Shown one piece after another: positions 7,657-16,882 of a stretch of DNA of 64,000 bases (position 1 is the first letter of the stretch; each line of letters begins with the position of its first letter). The position numbers and the translations under genes were made by a program. This DNA comes from Geobacteraceae bacterium. GTDB lineage: Bacteria > Desulfobacterota > Desulfuromonadia > Geobacterales > DSM-12255. Under the pieces are notes generated by a model. The model made no database searches. It was not told the DNA's origin and was given only the letters and a program-made list of their open reading frames with translations. Location of the stretch: contig JACABD010000001.1 in NCBI GenBank assembly GCA_013377075.1, positions 60,824 to 124,823 on the forward strand, in the 5' to 3' direction.

Positions 7657-8721
7657 ATGCGTTTTGACCGGCACACCATAACAATCATAGTCAGCGGTCT
7701 TCTGCTCGGATTTTTCGGGGTCATGCTCTCCGTCTGGGGAAATCCTGAAAATTCGGGCATATGTGTATCATGCTTCATCGAGAACAGTGCCGGAGCCCTC
7801 GGTCTTCATAATAACTCCCGCCTTCAGTATCTCAGGCCGGAGTTGGTCGGCTTTGTCCTCGGCGCTTTTGCCCTGGCGCTTTCACGCCGGGAGTTCCGCT
7901 CCCGTGGCGGCAGTGCGCCGCTTCTGCGCTTTGCATCGGGCTTCTTTCTTATTGTCGGCTGTGCTGTTTTTATCGGCTGCCCCATAAAGCTTTTTCTCCG
8001 CTTCACCGCAGGAGATCTGACCGCGCTTTGTGGTGTTGCCGGACTCGTATTCGGCGTTTGGTGCGGTCTCAAAGGGCTTGCCCATGGAGTTGAGCTGGGT
8101 CGACTATCGCCTGCTGCCGCACCAAAAGGGAGCGGTCTCCTCTCGCCGCTGCTTTTTTCGATGCTGCTCATTTTTATCTTCATCCCACCGGTTTTTGTCA
8201 TTGCCTCGGACAAGGGGAGCAGCGCCCAGCACGCGCCGCTGTTTGTCTCGCTGGCTGCCGGACTGGTTCTTGGTGCCGTAGCCCAGGCAAGCCGCTTCTG
8301 CATAACCGGCGCTGTCAGGGATGTTCTCCTCATGGGGCGCAGGGCTCCGCTTCTCTGGGGTGGCGGTGCGTTCATTGTCAGCGCCTTTGTCGTAAATATC
8401 GCGTCAGGCCGCTTCAACCCCGGCTTTGCCGGACAGCCAGGCTCCCATCAGGAATATCTCTGGGGATTCCTCGGCATGATGCTTGTCGGCTGGCTCTCCG
8501 TGCTTATCGGCGGCTGTCCGTTCAGGCAGCTTGTCAAATCCGGAGAGGGTGATACTGACGCGACCCTGGTTGTGGCTGGAATGTTTCTGGCCGGTGCACT
8601 TGTTCAGGGATGGAACCTTGCAGCAACTTCTGCCGGTGTCCCTCTTGGCGGGAAGATTGCCGTTCTGGCCGGTTTTATGATGCTCCTTGCTGTCAGTGTC
8701 CTTGTCAGGGACAGGGGGTAG
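7657..8721 (+). CDS. YedE/YeeE-type membrane transporter (putative sulfur/selenium transport)
   Basis: A polytopic protein of 354 residues. The start region (WGNPENSGICVSCFIEN, with Cys36 and Cys39) and the following LQYLRPELVGFVLG match the YedE family well. Other conserved family marks are GCPIK (about residue 110), SRFCITGAVRD (about 208) and GGCPFRQL (about 286). Members of the YeeE/YedE superfamily pass thiosulfate by cysteine contacts, and YedE itself is linked by gene context to selenium use. The usual selenium neighbours yedF and selD are not seen here. Context instead gives a binding lipoprotein and a likely outer membrane protein. The exact substrate is therefore open. Confidence 0.85.
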   Translation: MRFDRHTITIIVSGLLLGFFGVMLSVWGNPENSGICVSCFIENSAGALGLHNNSRLQYLRPELVGFVLGAFALALSRREFRSRGGSAPLLRFASGFFLIVGCAVFIGCPIKLFLRFTAGDLTALCGVAGLVFGVWCGLKGLAHGVELGRLSPAAAPKGSGLLSPLLFSMLLIFIFIPPVFVIASDKGSSAQHAPLFVSLAAGLVLGAVAQASRFCITGAVRDVLLMGRRAPLLWGGGAFIVSAFVVNIASGRFNPGFAGQPGSHQEYLWGFLGMMLVGWLSVLIGGCPFRQLVKSGEGDTDATLVVAGMFLAGALVQGWNLAATSAGVPLGGKIAVLAGFMMLLAVSVLVRDRG

Positions 8722-8735
8722 TTTTGGAGGTGAAA

Positions 8736-9740
8736 TTGAGAATCTTACCATTTGCTCTGCTCTGTCAACTGCTTATGCCGGCCTTTGTATTTGCCAGCGA
8801 TATGGAAATAACCCCTTTTCGGACTGTGAACCAGAGCCCGCTGGTAATGATCCATCCTCTCCCGGCCGACTCCTCATCCCTAGTTACCCCCAAGGGTAAG
8901 CTGTCGACGGCCCTTACTTTCGACCTGGCCAATAACTATGCAAAATCTTCATCAACAGGCGAAAGCCTTATACTGGACGGCGAATCAACCAGGACAACCC
9001 TTCATCTTCGTTACGGACTTACCGATGCTGTTGAAATAGGTGCGGAGCTCCCATGGATAACCCAGGATGGAGGTTTTTTCGACAGCTTCATCATCGGCTG
9101 GCACGACACCTTTGGCATGCCCCAGGGGGGCCGCAACACCGCTCCCAAGAACCGGATCAGTTACAGCTACACAAAAAACGGCGTTCAGAAACTCGTGATG
9201 AACTCTTCGGGCTCAGGTGTCGGCGATGTCGTTCTGAACGGTGGACTCAGGCTTTATGAGGAGAAGACCGCTGCACTTCACGACTCAATATCCCTGAGAA
9301 CAACCGTCAAACTCCCCAGCGGCGACAGCAACTATCTGCGCGGCAGCGGCGCTGCTGGCGGAACGATCTCTCTGAACGGGGCATCGAATCATTTCACTGA
9401 GTACGGAACCCTCGGTCTTTTCGGCTCTGTCGGCGGACTCTACTCTGCCAAGGGGGATGTGCTCAGGGATCAACAGGAGCCCCTTGCTGCATTCGGTACA
9501 GTCGGCCTCGGTTGGGGGGTGACACCCTGGATCTCTTTCAAGGTTCAGCTGAACGCCAACTCACGTCTCTACAAGGACAGCTCCCTTGCCGAGGTTTCAA
9601 AGCCTGCCTTCATGCTTGTTTTTGGTGGAGCCCTGAAGTTCCCGGGGGACTACACCCTTGACATCGGCGTCACCGAGGATATCTCGGTCGGCACTGCACC
9701 CGATGTCGCCCTTCATCTTGGCCTGAGCAAGAATTTTTGA
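8736..9740 (+). CDS. Outer membrane protein, DUF3187-like
   Basis: A protein of 334 residues with a signal peptide ([19 protein letters not shown]) and a body rich in alternating beta-strand patterns ([37 protein letters not shown]), ending in a C-terminal phenylalanine typical of outer membrane barrels. The stretch [13 protein letters not shown] recalls DUF3187, a family of unknown role. I chose the TTG at 8736 because GGAGG lies five bases before it and the signal peptide begins there; the longer frame from 8610 overlaps the transporter gene. As the last envelope gene of the operon it may be the outer membrane entry or an assembly factor. Confidence 0.65.
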   Translation: MRILPFALLCQLLMPAFVFASDMEITPFRTVNQSPLVMIHPLPADSSSLVTPKGKLSTALTFDLANNYAKSSSTGESLILDGESTRTTLHLRYGLTDAVEIGAELPWITQDGGFFDSFIIGWHDTFGMPQGGRNTAPKNRISYSYTKNGVQKLVMNSSGSGVGDVVLNGGLRLYEEKTAALHDSISLRTTVKLPSGDSNYLRGSGAAGGTISLNGASNHFTEYGTLGLFGSVGGLYSAKGDVLRDQQEPLAAFGTVGLGWGVTPWISFKVQLNANSRLYKDSSLAEVSKPAFMLVFGGALKFPGDYTLDIGVTEDISVGTAPDVALHLGLSKNF

Positions 9741-9750
9741 AACAGCTATC

Positions 9751-11559
9751 GTGAGCCATCTTCCCATAAATATGCAGGAGGCGCAAAGCCGTGGCTGGAG
9801 CGCGATTGATGTCGTCTTTGTTACAGGCGATGCCTATATCGATCATCCATCTTTTGGTGTGCCACTCCTCGCTCGCTGGCTTGAGCATCACGGCTTCAGG
9901 GTCGGAATTATTGCCCAGCCCGACTGGAAAAATGTCGAGGCCTTCAGGGCTCTTGGCCGCCCGAAACTCTTTTTTGCCGTCACAGCCGGGGCCATGGATT
10001 CAATGGTTGCCCATTATACCCCGGCTGGTAAAATTCGCCGTGATGATGCCTATACCCCGGGGAATCTCCATGGCGCCCGCCCCAACCGGGCAACAATCGT
10101 CTATACATCATCCTGCCGGGCTGCCTACAAGGATGTGCCGGTGGTTATCGGCGGCATAGAGGCGTCCTTGCGCCGCTTTGCCCAGTACGACTACTGGGAG
10201 GACAAGGTGCGCCGTTCCATCCTCTTTGACAGCAAGGCTGATCTGCTTGTCTACGGCATGGGGGAGAGTCCGCTTCTTGAAATTGCCACTCGTCTGAAAA
10301 AGGGTGAGAAGGTTGCAGGGATTTGTGATGTGCGTGGCACGGCAATCTCTGTGAAAGAGACTCCGCCTGTTTCCACAGTCGTGCTGCTCCCATCTTTTGA
10401 AGATGTTTCGTCAGACAGGGTGAAATATTCGGAGGCATTCAGGCTGTTGTCGGGTCAGCAGAACCCTTTTTCTGCCAAGCCTCTTGTGCAGCCCCATGCA
10501 GACCGGTTTCTGCTCTGTAACCCGCCATCAATGCCGCTGACAACAAGAGAATTGGATCAGGTCTACGCCCTCCCTTTTACCAAACTTCCTCACCCCTCAT
10601 ATAAAGAGCCGATTACAGCGTGGGAGCAGATAAAAAGCTCCATCACAAGTCATCGCGGGTGCAGCGGCGGTTGTGCCTTTTGCGCCATCACTCACCATCA
10701 GGGGAAATTTATTCAGTCCCGTTCCGAGGCTTCAGTTCTTAAGGAAATAGCGAACACCGCGTCGCAGAAGTGGTGCAAGGGGAGCATCAGCGACATAGGC
10801 GGTCCGACCGCAAATATGTATGGTATGCGCTGCAAAGCCCCTGACAGCGGCCATTCATGCAGGCGTGACAGCTGCCTTTATCCGGCCATATGTCGTAATC
10901 TTTATCTTGCCGACAAAGAGGGGGCAGCGCTTCTGCAAAAAGGGAGAAAGCTGGCCGGAGTCCGGCATACAACTGTCTCTTCGGGCATCCGTTTTGACCT
11001 TCTCCTCAAGCAGCCAGACTATTTTGACGAATTGACAGCAAACCATGTCGGCGGGCTGCTCAAGGTTGCGCCCGAGCATCTCTGTGAGAGCGTCACAAAG
11101 GTGATGCACAAGCCGGGTGAAAAAATGTTTGCTGAATTTCTTGAGATGTTCAGGAATAAAAGCAGAAGTGTCGGCAAGCGCCAGGCTATTGTTCCCTATC
11201 TTATTTCGGGCCACCCAGGTTGCACCCTCGGCGATATGGTGGATCTGGCGCTGAAGCTGAAAGAGCTTGGCCTCAGGGTCGAGCAGGTACAGGATTTTAC
11301 ACCGACTCCCGGCACGCTTTCGACATGCATCTACTACACAGGAATCGATCCGTTTACCGGAGATACGGTTTATGTCCCCAGGGGGGCGAAGGAGAAGCGG
11401 CTGCAAAAATCGCTGCTTTTGGCCCATCTACCCGAATCACGTAAAGATGTGATGGAGGCGCTTAAAATCGCCGCAAGGCTTCATGTTGCAAAAGATCTTT
11501 TCAGCGAAAACAGGCCTCTCGTACAGAAAAAACAAAAAGGCTATAAAATAAAAACTTGA
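9751..11559 (+). CDS. ygiQ: YgiQ family radical SAM protein
   Basis: A protein of 602 residues, beginning with the family pattern [35 protein letters not shown]. The radical SAM cluster motif is CSGGCAFC (about residues 307-314), followed by the C-terminal half with the family cysteines ([17 protein letters not shown]) and the HTTVSSGIR segment. The YgiQ family has no firmly assigned reaction. The start is GTG 9751, ten bases after the DUF3187-like gene, with only a weak ribosome binding site; ATG 9772 is an alternative but would shorten the conserved start. The tRNA promoter overlaps its stop codon. Confidence 0.93.
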   Translation: MSHLPINMQEAQSRGWSAIDVVFVTGDAYIDHPSFGVPLLARWLEHHGFRVGIIAQPDWKNVEAFRALGRPKLFFAVTAGAMDSMVAHYTPAGKIRRDDAYTPGNLHGARPNRATIVYTSSCRAAYKDVPVVIGGIEASLRRFAQYDYWEDKVRRSILFDSKADLLVYGMGESPLLEIATRLKKGEKVAGICDVRGTAISVKETPPVSTVVLLPSFEDVSSDRVKYSEAFRLLSGQQNPFSAKPLVQPHADRFLLCNPPSMPLTTRELDQVYALPFTKLPHPSYKEPITAWEQIKSSITSHRGCSGGCAFCAITHHQGKFIQSRSEASVLKEIANTASQKWCKGSISDIGGPTANMYGMRCKAPDSGHSCRRDSCLYPAICRNLYLADKEGAALLQKGRKLAGVRHTTVSSGIRFDLLLKQPDYFDELTANHVGGLLKVAPEHLCESVTKVMHKPGEKMFAEFLEMFRNKSRSVGKRQAIVPYLISGHPGCTLGDMVDLALKLKELGLRVEQVQDFTPTPGTLSTCIYYTGIDPFTGDTVYVPRGAKEKRLQKSLLLAHLPESRKDVMEALKIAARLHVAKDLFSENRPLVQKKQKGYKIKT

Positions 11560-11585
11560 CGAAACATTTTTTATTGTTGTATAAA
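11556..11585 (+). promoter_or_regulatory. Promoter of the tRNA-tuf cluster
   Basis: A TTGACG -35 box (11556-11561) and TATAAA -10 box (11580-11585) with an 18-base spacer place the start of transcription close to the first tRNA base at 11596. The -35 box overlaps the stop codon of the ygiQ gene. Confidence 0.75.
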
Positions 11586-11595
11586 GTCTTTTCGC

Positions 11596-11671
11596 GCTGG
11601 TGTAGCTCAATTGGCAGAGCAGCTGACTTGTAATCAGCAGGTTGCGGGTTCGAGTCCCATCACCAGCTCCA
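11596..11671 (+). tRNA. tRNA-Thr (anticodon TGT)
   Basis: A full cloverleaf with acceptor GCTGGTG/CACCAGC, anticodon loop CTTGTAA, T arm GGGTTCGAGTCCC and an encoded CCA end. First of four tRNAs before tuf. Confidence 0.97.
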
Positions 11672-11754
11672 CTTATTAAATGAAAAATGCAGCAGACCGG
11701 ATTGCGGAGGATATCTGTAGAAATCGGTCAGAGGTATTTTTTGGCTTGTCCCAT

Positions 11755-11839
11755 GGAGGGATTCCCGAGCGGCCAAAGGGAACAGACTGTAAATCTGTCG
11801 TCAGCGACTTCGGAGGTTCGAATCCTCCTCCCTCCACCA
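11755..11839 (+). tRNA. tRNA-Tyr (anticodon GTA)
   Basis: A long-variable-arm tRNA of 85 bases with acceptor GGAGGGA/TCCCTCC, anticodon loop CTGTAAA, T arm GAGGTTCGAATCCTC and an encoded CCA. Confidence 0.97.
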
Positions 11840-11951
11840 TACAACACATATCGAAGCGGTTATTTCGAGAGGCGGGCCAGGAGACGAAAGTCGGACGTAC
11901 TGGCAGCCCAGAAATAATGCACTTCACAAAGGCATGTAGCAAATCATTTTG

Positions 11952-12028
<77 letters not shown>

Positions 12029-12041
12029 ATTTTTTTTGTTA

Positions 12042-12117
<76 letters not shown>

Positions 12118-12165
12118 TTCTAAACTTACACCTAGTCTGTCATAGCAAAACGGAGGAATAAGATC

Positions 12166-13356
<1,191 letters not shown>

Positions 13357-13400
13357 ACGAGCACTATTTTTTCTCAGATAAGCAATAAAAGGACTAAATA

Positions 13401-13550
13401 ATGAGAGACATCATTACCCTTGCATGCAGTGAGTGCAAGCAGAGAAACTATACGACAACCAAGAACAAGAAAACCACACCACAGAAGCTTGAGTTTAAAA
13501 AGTACTGTCGCTTCTGCAGGGTTCACACTCCGCATAAAGAGACCAAGTAG
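13401..13550 (+). CDS. rpmG: Ribosomal protein bL33
   Basis: A 49-residue protein of the large ribosomal subunit. It has two CxxC pairs (CSEC and CRFC), the zinc-binding form of bL33. The run [12 protein letters not shown] and the end HTPHKETK are typical. It lies 44 bases after tuf and 17 bases before tRNA-Trp, the common order in this cluster. Confidence 0.97.
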   Translation: MRDIITLACSECKQRNYTTTKNKKTTPQKLEFKKYCRFCRVHTPHKETK

Positions 13551-13567
13551 GCAATTTTTCAGTTTGC

Positions 13568-13644
13568 AGGCCAGTAGCTCTAACGGCTAGAGCACCGGTC
13601 TCCAAAACCGGGTGTTGTGGGTTCGAATCCCTCCTGGCCTGCCA
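13568..13644 (+). tRNA. tRNA-Trp (anticodon CCA)
   Basis: Acceptor AGGCCAG/CTGGCCT, anticodon loop CTCCAAA, T arm TGGGTTCGAATCCC and an encoded CCA. It sits between rpmG and secE, as in many bacteria. Confidence 0.97.
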
Positions 13645-13673
13645 ATTAACTGCCTGTTCGAGAGGTGTGAAAC

Positions 13674-13859
13674 GTGATAGCCAAAACTAGAGAATTTTTT
13701 GATGATGTGAAGCTGGAACTTGAAAAAGTTACCTGGCCAACCCGCAAGGAAACTGTCGGCACAACCTGGGTTGTTGTCTTTATTGTTGTCCTTATATCTT
13801 TTTACCTCGGAGCCTGTGATCTTGTGCTTGCAAGGCTTCTCCGTTTCATCCTGGGATAG
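13674..13859 (+). CDS. secE: Preprotein translocase subunit SecE
   Basis: A 61-residue short-form SecE with one membrane segment (about 32-50) preceded by the conserved amphipathic part with VTWPTRKET. It clamps the SecY channel in the inner membrane. The start is GTG with an upstream GAGAGGTG site. nusG follows after 12 bases, the universal secE-nusG pair. Confidence 0.97.
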   Translation: MIAKTREFFDDVKLELEKVTWPTRKETVGTTWVVVFIVVLISFYLGACDLVLARLLRFILG

Positions 13860-13871
13860 GGGATATAGCTA

Positions 13872-14399
13872 ATGGCATTAAAGTGGTATGGCGTACATAC
13901 ATATTCAAGTTTTGAGAACAAGGTTAAACTCTCCCTTCAGGAGAGGATTAAGAATCTGGAACTCGAAGAGCTTTTCGGTGAAATCCTGATACCTTCAGAA
14001 ACCGTAATGGAGCTTAAAAAGGGTGAGAGGAAGACAACAACCAGAAAGTTCTTCCCCGGTTACATTCTGGTTAATATGGAGCTAAATGACGAAACCTGGC
14101 ATGTCGTTAAAGAGACTGCAAAGGTAACAGGTTTTGTTGGCGGAAATACGCCTGTTCCGATTACTGATGAAGAGATTGCCAAAATTACAAAGCGCGTTGA
14201 GGAAGGGGCTGAAAAACCCCGTCCGAAGATTAAGTTTGAAGTCGGTGAGACTGTCAGGGTTGTTGACGGGCCGTTCCTGAACTTTGCCGGGGTTGTAGAG
14301 GATGTTAAGCCTGACAAGGCAAAACTCCGCGTAATGGTGAGTATTTTTGGTAGGGCAACACCTGTTGAGCTCGAGTTCATGCAGGTTGAGAAACAATAA
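13872..14399 (+). CDS. nusG: Transcription termination/antitermination factor NusG
   Basis: A protein of 175 residues with the NGN domain (KWYGVHTYSSFENKV at the start, KFFPGYILVNM about 58-68) and a C-terminal KOW domain (VGETVRVVDGPFLNFAGVV about 125-143). NusG binds RNA polymerase and couples it to Rho or to the ribosome. It is in one operon with secE and the L11-L1 genes. Confidence 0.98.
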   Translation: MALKWYGVHTYSSFENKVKLSLQERIKNLELEELFGEILIPSETVMELKKGERKTTTRKFFPGYILVNMELNDETWHVVKETAKVTGFVGGNTPVPITDEEIAKITKRVEEGAEKPRPKIKFEVGETVRVVDGPFLNFAGVVEDVKPDKAKLRVMVSIFGRATPVELEFMQVEKQ

Positions 14400-14476
14400 T
14401 AACTGTTAGGTAATATGCAGTTTGAATAAATGGAACACCGATGACTATTGTCATCAACAAGTCAAAGGAGTAGCAG

Positions 14477-14902
14477 ATGGCTAAGAAAATAACAGGTTAT
14501 ATCAAGCTTCAGGTCCCTGCCGGAAAAGCGAATCCGTCACCTCCAATCGGTCCGGCTCTCGGTCAGCACGGCGTTAACATCATGGAATTTTGCAAAGCTT
14601 TTAATGCAAAAACCCAGTCTGATGATGTCGGTACTATAACGCCCGTAGTAATTACTGTATATGCTGACAGGTCATTTACTTTTATCACAAAGACACCACC
14701 TGTTCCTGTTCTCATAAAAAAGGCAATCGGTATTGCGAGCGGATCAGCTGTCCCTAACAAGACCAAAGTCGGCAAAATGACGAAAGATCAGGTTCGTGAG
14801 ATTGCACAGAAGAAGATGCCTGACCTTAATGCAGCAAGTATTGAGGCTGCCATGCGAACAGTAGAAGGCACGGCCCGCAGTATGGGCGTTGATATCGTTT
14901 AG
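14477..14902 (+). CDS. rplK: Ribosomal protein uL11
   Basis: A protein of 141 residues of the GTPase-associated centre. Conserved runs such as [21 protein letters not shown] (start, split by reading), [10 protein letters not shown] and the C-terminal rRNA-binding part with [12 protein letters not shown] are present. An AAAGGAG site lies before the ATG. A small hairpin (14441-14455) in the leader may take part in L1 feedback control, which is known for this operon in other bacteria but not shown here. Confidence 0.98.
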   Translation: MAKKITGYIKLQVPAGKANPSPPIGPALGQHGVNIMEFCKAFNAKTQSDDVGTITPVVITVYADRSFTFITKTPPVPVLIKKAIGIASGSAVPNKTKVGKMTKDQVREIAQKKMPDLNAASIEAAMRTVEGTARSMGVDIV

Positions 14903-14927
14903 GAATTACTAGAGAGGTCTGTAGACA

Positions 14928-15629
14928 ATGTCCAAGATTGCTAAAAAAATGAATGAAGCAGCTGCGAAAGTAGACCGCGACAAGAGCTACTCTGTAAATG
15001 ACGGGGTTGATCTTGTAAAGTCCGCAGCCTATGCAAAGTTTGATGAAACCGTCGATGTTGCCGTAAGACTAGGAGTTGATCCGCGTCATGCCGACCAGAT
15101 GGTTCGTGGTGCCGTTGTTCTTCCTAACGGTTTGGGTAAAGATGTTCGCGTCCTTGTCTTTGCAAAAGGGGAGAAGGAGAAAGAGGCCTTGGATGCCGGT
15201 GCCGATTTTGTCGGTTCTGAAGACCTAGTCGCTAAAATCCAGGCTGGTTGGTTTGATTTCGATACTGCTATTGCAACTCCTGACATGATGGGCGTTGTCG
15301 GCAAGATCGGTAAGCTCCTCGGACCCCGCGGACTTATGCCAAACCCGAAAGTCGGAACCGTAACATTTGATCTGGCTCGTGCTGTAAAAGAGTCCAAGTC
15401 AGGTAAGGTAGAGTTCCGCGTCGAGAAAGCCGGTATTGTTCATGCTCCGGTTGGCAAGGCTTCTTTTGCTGCTGATACCCTCAAGGAAAACCTTCTTGCG
15501 CTTATCGATGCTCTTGTAAAGGCCAAGCCGTCTGCTGCAAAAGGTACCTATATCAAGAAGATCACCATTTCATCAACAATGGGACCTGGTGTGAAACTTG
15601 ATATTGCTGATGTAACCGCAAAAATCTAG
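14928..15629 (+). CDS. rplA: Ribosomal protein uL1
   Basis: A protein of 233 residues that forms the L1 stalk at the E site and in many bacteria represses its own operon. It has the family runs [36 protein letters not shown] and the C-terminal [16 protein letters not shown]. It follows rplK after 25 bases and has a GAGAGGT site. Confidence 0.98.
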   Translation: MSKIAKKMNEAAAKVDRDKSYSVNDGVDLVKSAAYAKFDETVDVAVRLGVDPRHADQMVRGAVVLPNGLGKDVRVLVFAKGEKEKEALDAGADFVGSEDLVAKIQAGWFDFDTAIATPDMMGVVGKIGKLLGPRGLMPNPKVGTVTFDLARAVKESKSGKVEFRVEKAGIVHAPVGKASFAADTLKENLLALIDALVKAKPSAAKGTYIKKITISSTMGPGVKLDIADVTAKI

Positions 15630-15636
15630 CAGTTAA

Positions 15637-15781
15637 ATTAAGTCCAAAGTCAAAGACAGCAGGTGCCGCTTTTGCGGTTTAAAATTCGCCTGCCGAGACT
15701 GATGTTGTTGAAGGATGATAATCCTCCAACTCCGACTTTGGCGGGGCTCTGCCCTTATACCAAAAGAAAGGAGGATGGCGC
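15637..15781 (+). promoter_or_regulatory. L10 leader RNA (rplJ leader)
   Basis: The 150-base gap before rplJ folds as the L10 leader. A long stem GCAGGTG/CGCCTGC (about 15660-15702) has a small inner CCGC-TTTT-GCGG hairpin, and flanking segments such as AGTCCAAAGTC pair with GACTTTGG. In other bacteria the L10-L12 complex binds this RNA and blocks rplJ translation when it is in excess. Confidence 0.8.
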
Positions 15782-16306
15782 TTGAATAAACAGAACAAGC
15801 AGCAGGTAGTTTCGGAAATGCATGAAAAGCTGACGAAAGCAAAAGCAGTTTTTCTTGCCGATTTCCGCGGAATGACCGTTGGTAAGGCTACGACGCTCAG
15901 AAATGAACTCCGCAATGCTGAAGTCGAGTACAGAGTAGTCAAGAACACGCTTCTTGAACTAGCTTGTGCTGACACTGACGCAGCTGTACTAATCCCTTAT
16001 TTCAAGGGGCCTACAGCAGTTGCAATGACCTATTCAGACCCGGTCGCTGCAGCAAAAGTGCTTGCAAAGTATGCCAAGGATCAGACGGCTGCTTTCAAGC
16101 TCAAGGGTGGTGTACTCTCCGGCAAGACAATTACTGCCGCAGATGTGCAGGCTCTTTCAGAGCTTCCAAGTCGTGAAGTGCTCATTGCCAAGATGCTTGG
16201 TTCGATGAACGCACCTGCAACAAACTTTGTTGGCGTTCTTGCCGCAGTTCCTGGCAGTTTTGTCAGGGCTCTTGATGCGATCAGACAACAGAAACAGGCT
16301 AACTAA
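15782..16306 (+). CDS. rplJ: Ribosomal protein uL10
   Basis: A protein of 174 residues that anchors the L7/L12 stalk. It has the family pattern [22 protein letters not shown] and [13 protein letters not shown] near the start, and the C-terminal helix that binds L12 dimers. The start is TTG at 15782, fixed by the GGAGG site seven bases before it. It is probably controlled by the L10 leader directly upstream. Confidence 0.97.
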   Translation: MNKQNKQQVVSEMHEKLTKAKAVFLADFRGMTVGKATTLRNELRNAEVEYRVVKNTLLELACADTDAAVLIPYFKGPTAVAMTYSDPVAAAKVLAKYAKDQTAAFKLKGGVLSGKTITAADVQALSELPSREVLIAKMLGSMNAPATNFVGVLAAVPGSFVRALDAIRQQKQAN

Positions 16307-16333
16307 ACTATAAAAAATATATGGAGGATTCAA

Positions 16334-16711
16334 ATGGCCGTAACTAAAGAAGAAGTAATCAAGTTTATCGAAAACATGACAGTTCTTGAACTCGCAGAAA
16401 TGGTAAAAGAGCTTGAAGAGAAATTCGGTGTATCTGCTGCTGCACCTGTTGCAGTTGCATCTGCAGCTCCTGCTGCCGCTGCTGAAGCTGCTGAAGAGAA
16501 GACAGAGTTCGACGTTATTCTTAAAGCTGCTGGCGCAAACAAAATCAACGTGATTAAAGTTGTTCGTGCACTCACCAGCCTTGGCCTCAAAGAGGCAAAA
16601 GACCTTGTTGACGGCGCACCACAACCTGTTAAGTCCGGCGTATCCAAGCAGGAAGCAGATGACGCAATGAAACAGCTTGCAGAAGCTGGCGCAGAAGTAG
16701 AAGTAAAGTAG
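16334..16711 (+). CDS. rplL: Ribosomal protein bL12 (L7/L12)
   Basis: A protein of 125 residues that recruits translation GTPases. It has an N-terminal dimerisation part, an alanine-rich hinge (about 37-55) and the conserved C-terminal domain with [20 protein letters not shown] and [19 protein letters not shown] sequence ([17 protein letters not shown]). It follows rplJ after 27 bases with a GGAGG site. Confidence 0.98.
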   Translation: MAVTKEEVIKFIENMTVLELAEMVKELEEKFGVSAAAPVAVASAAPAAAAEAAEEKTEFDVILKAAGANKINVIKVVRALTSLGLKEAKDLVDGAPQPVKSGVSKQEADDAMKQLAEAGAEVEVK

Positions 16712-16734
16712 TTTAGGCTTAGATTTATTTTGCA

Positions 16735-16861
16735 AGCCAAGGTCGCTAATGCGGCCTTGGCTGTTCTATTTTGTTGGCGGGCTAGTGCTTCGGGACGCCA
16801 ACTACTTGAAAAAACATAAATTCAGGTAGTAAGACCGGGAGCAAAGCTCTTAATCGGTCTT
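16735..16861 (+). promoter_or_regulatory. Three hairpins between rplL and rpoB
   Basis: The first (16735-16762) is a 12-bp stem AGCCAAGGTCGC/GCGGCCTTGGCT followed by a T-rich stretch, like a weak or partial terminator. The second (16801-16830) pairs ACTACTTGAA with TTCAGGTAGT. The third (16831-16861) pairs AAGACCG with CGGTCTT around an inner GAGC/GCTC stem. In other bacteria this gap holds an attenuator and RNase site that lower rpoBC relative to rplL; I infer the same here. Confidence 0.65.
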
Positions 16862-16882
16862 GCACGAAGGAGATAATAATTA

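Noticed and set aside
7824..8417. Long antisense frame over the YedE-type gene.
   Set aside because: A high-GC shadow frame of a polytopic membrane gene with proline- and arginine-rich translation and no start signals.
8610..8735. Longer start (8610) for the DUF3187-like protein.
   Set aside because: It would overlap the YedE-type gene by over 100 bases and hide the signal peptide behind a cysteine- and arginine-rich leader.
16157..16735. 192-residue frame on the minus strand over rplJ-rplL.
   Set aside because: It is a shadow of alanine-rich coding sequence in rplL, giving a serine- and cysteine-rich product without family resemblance.
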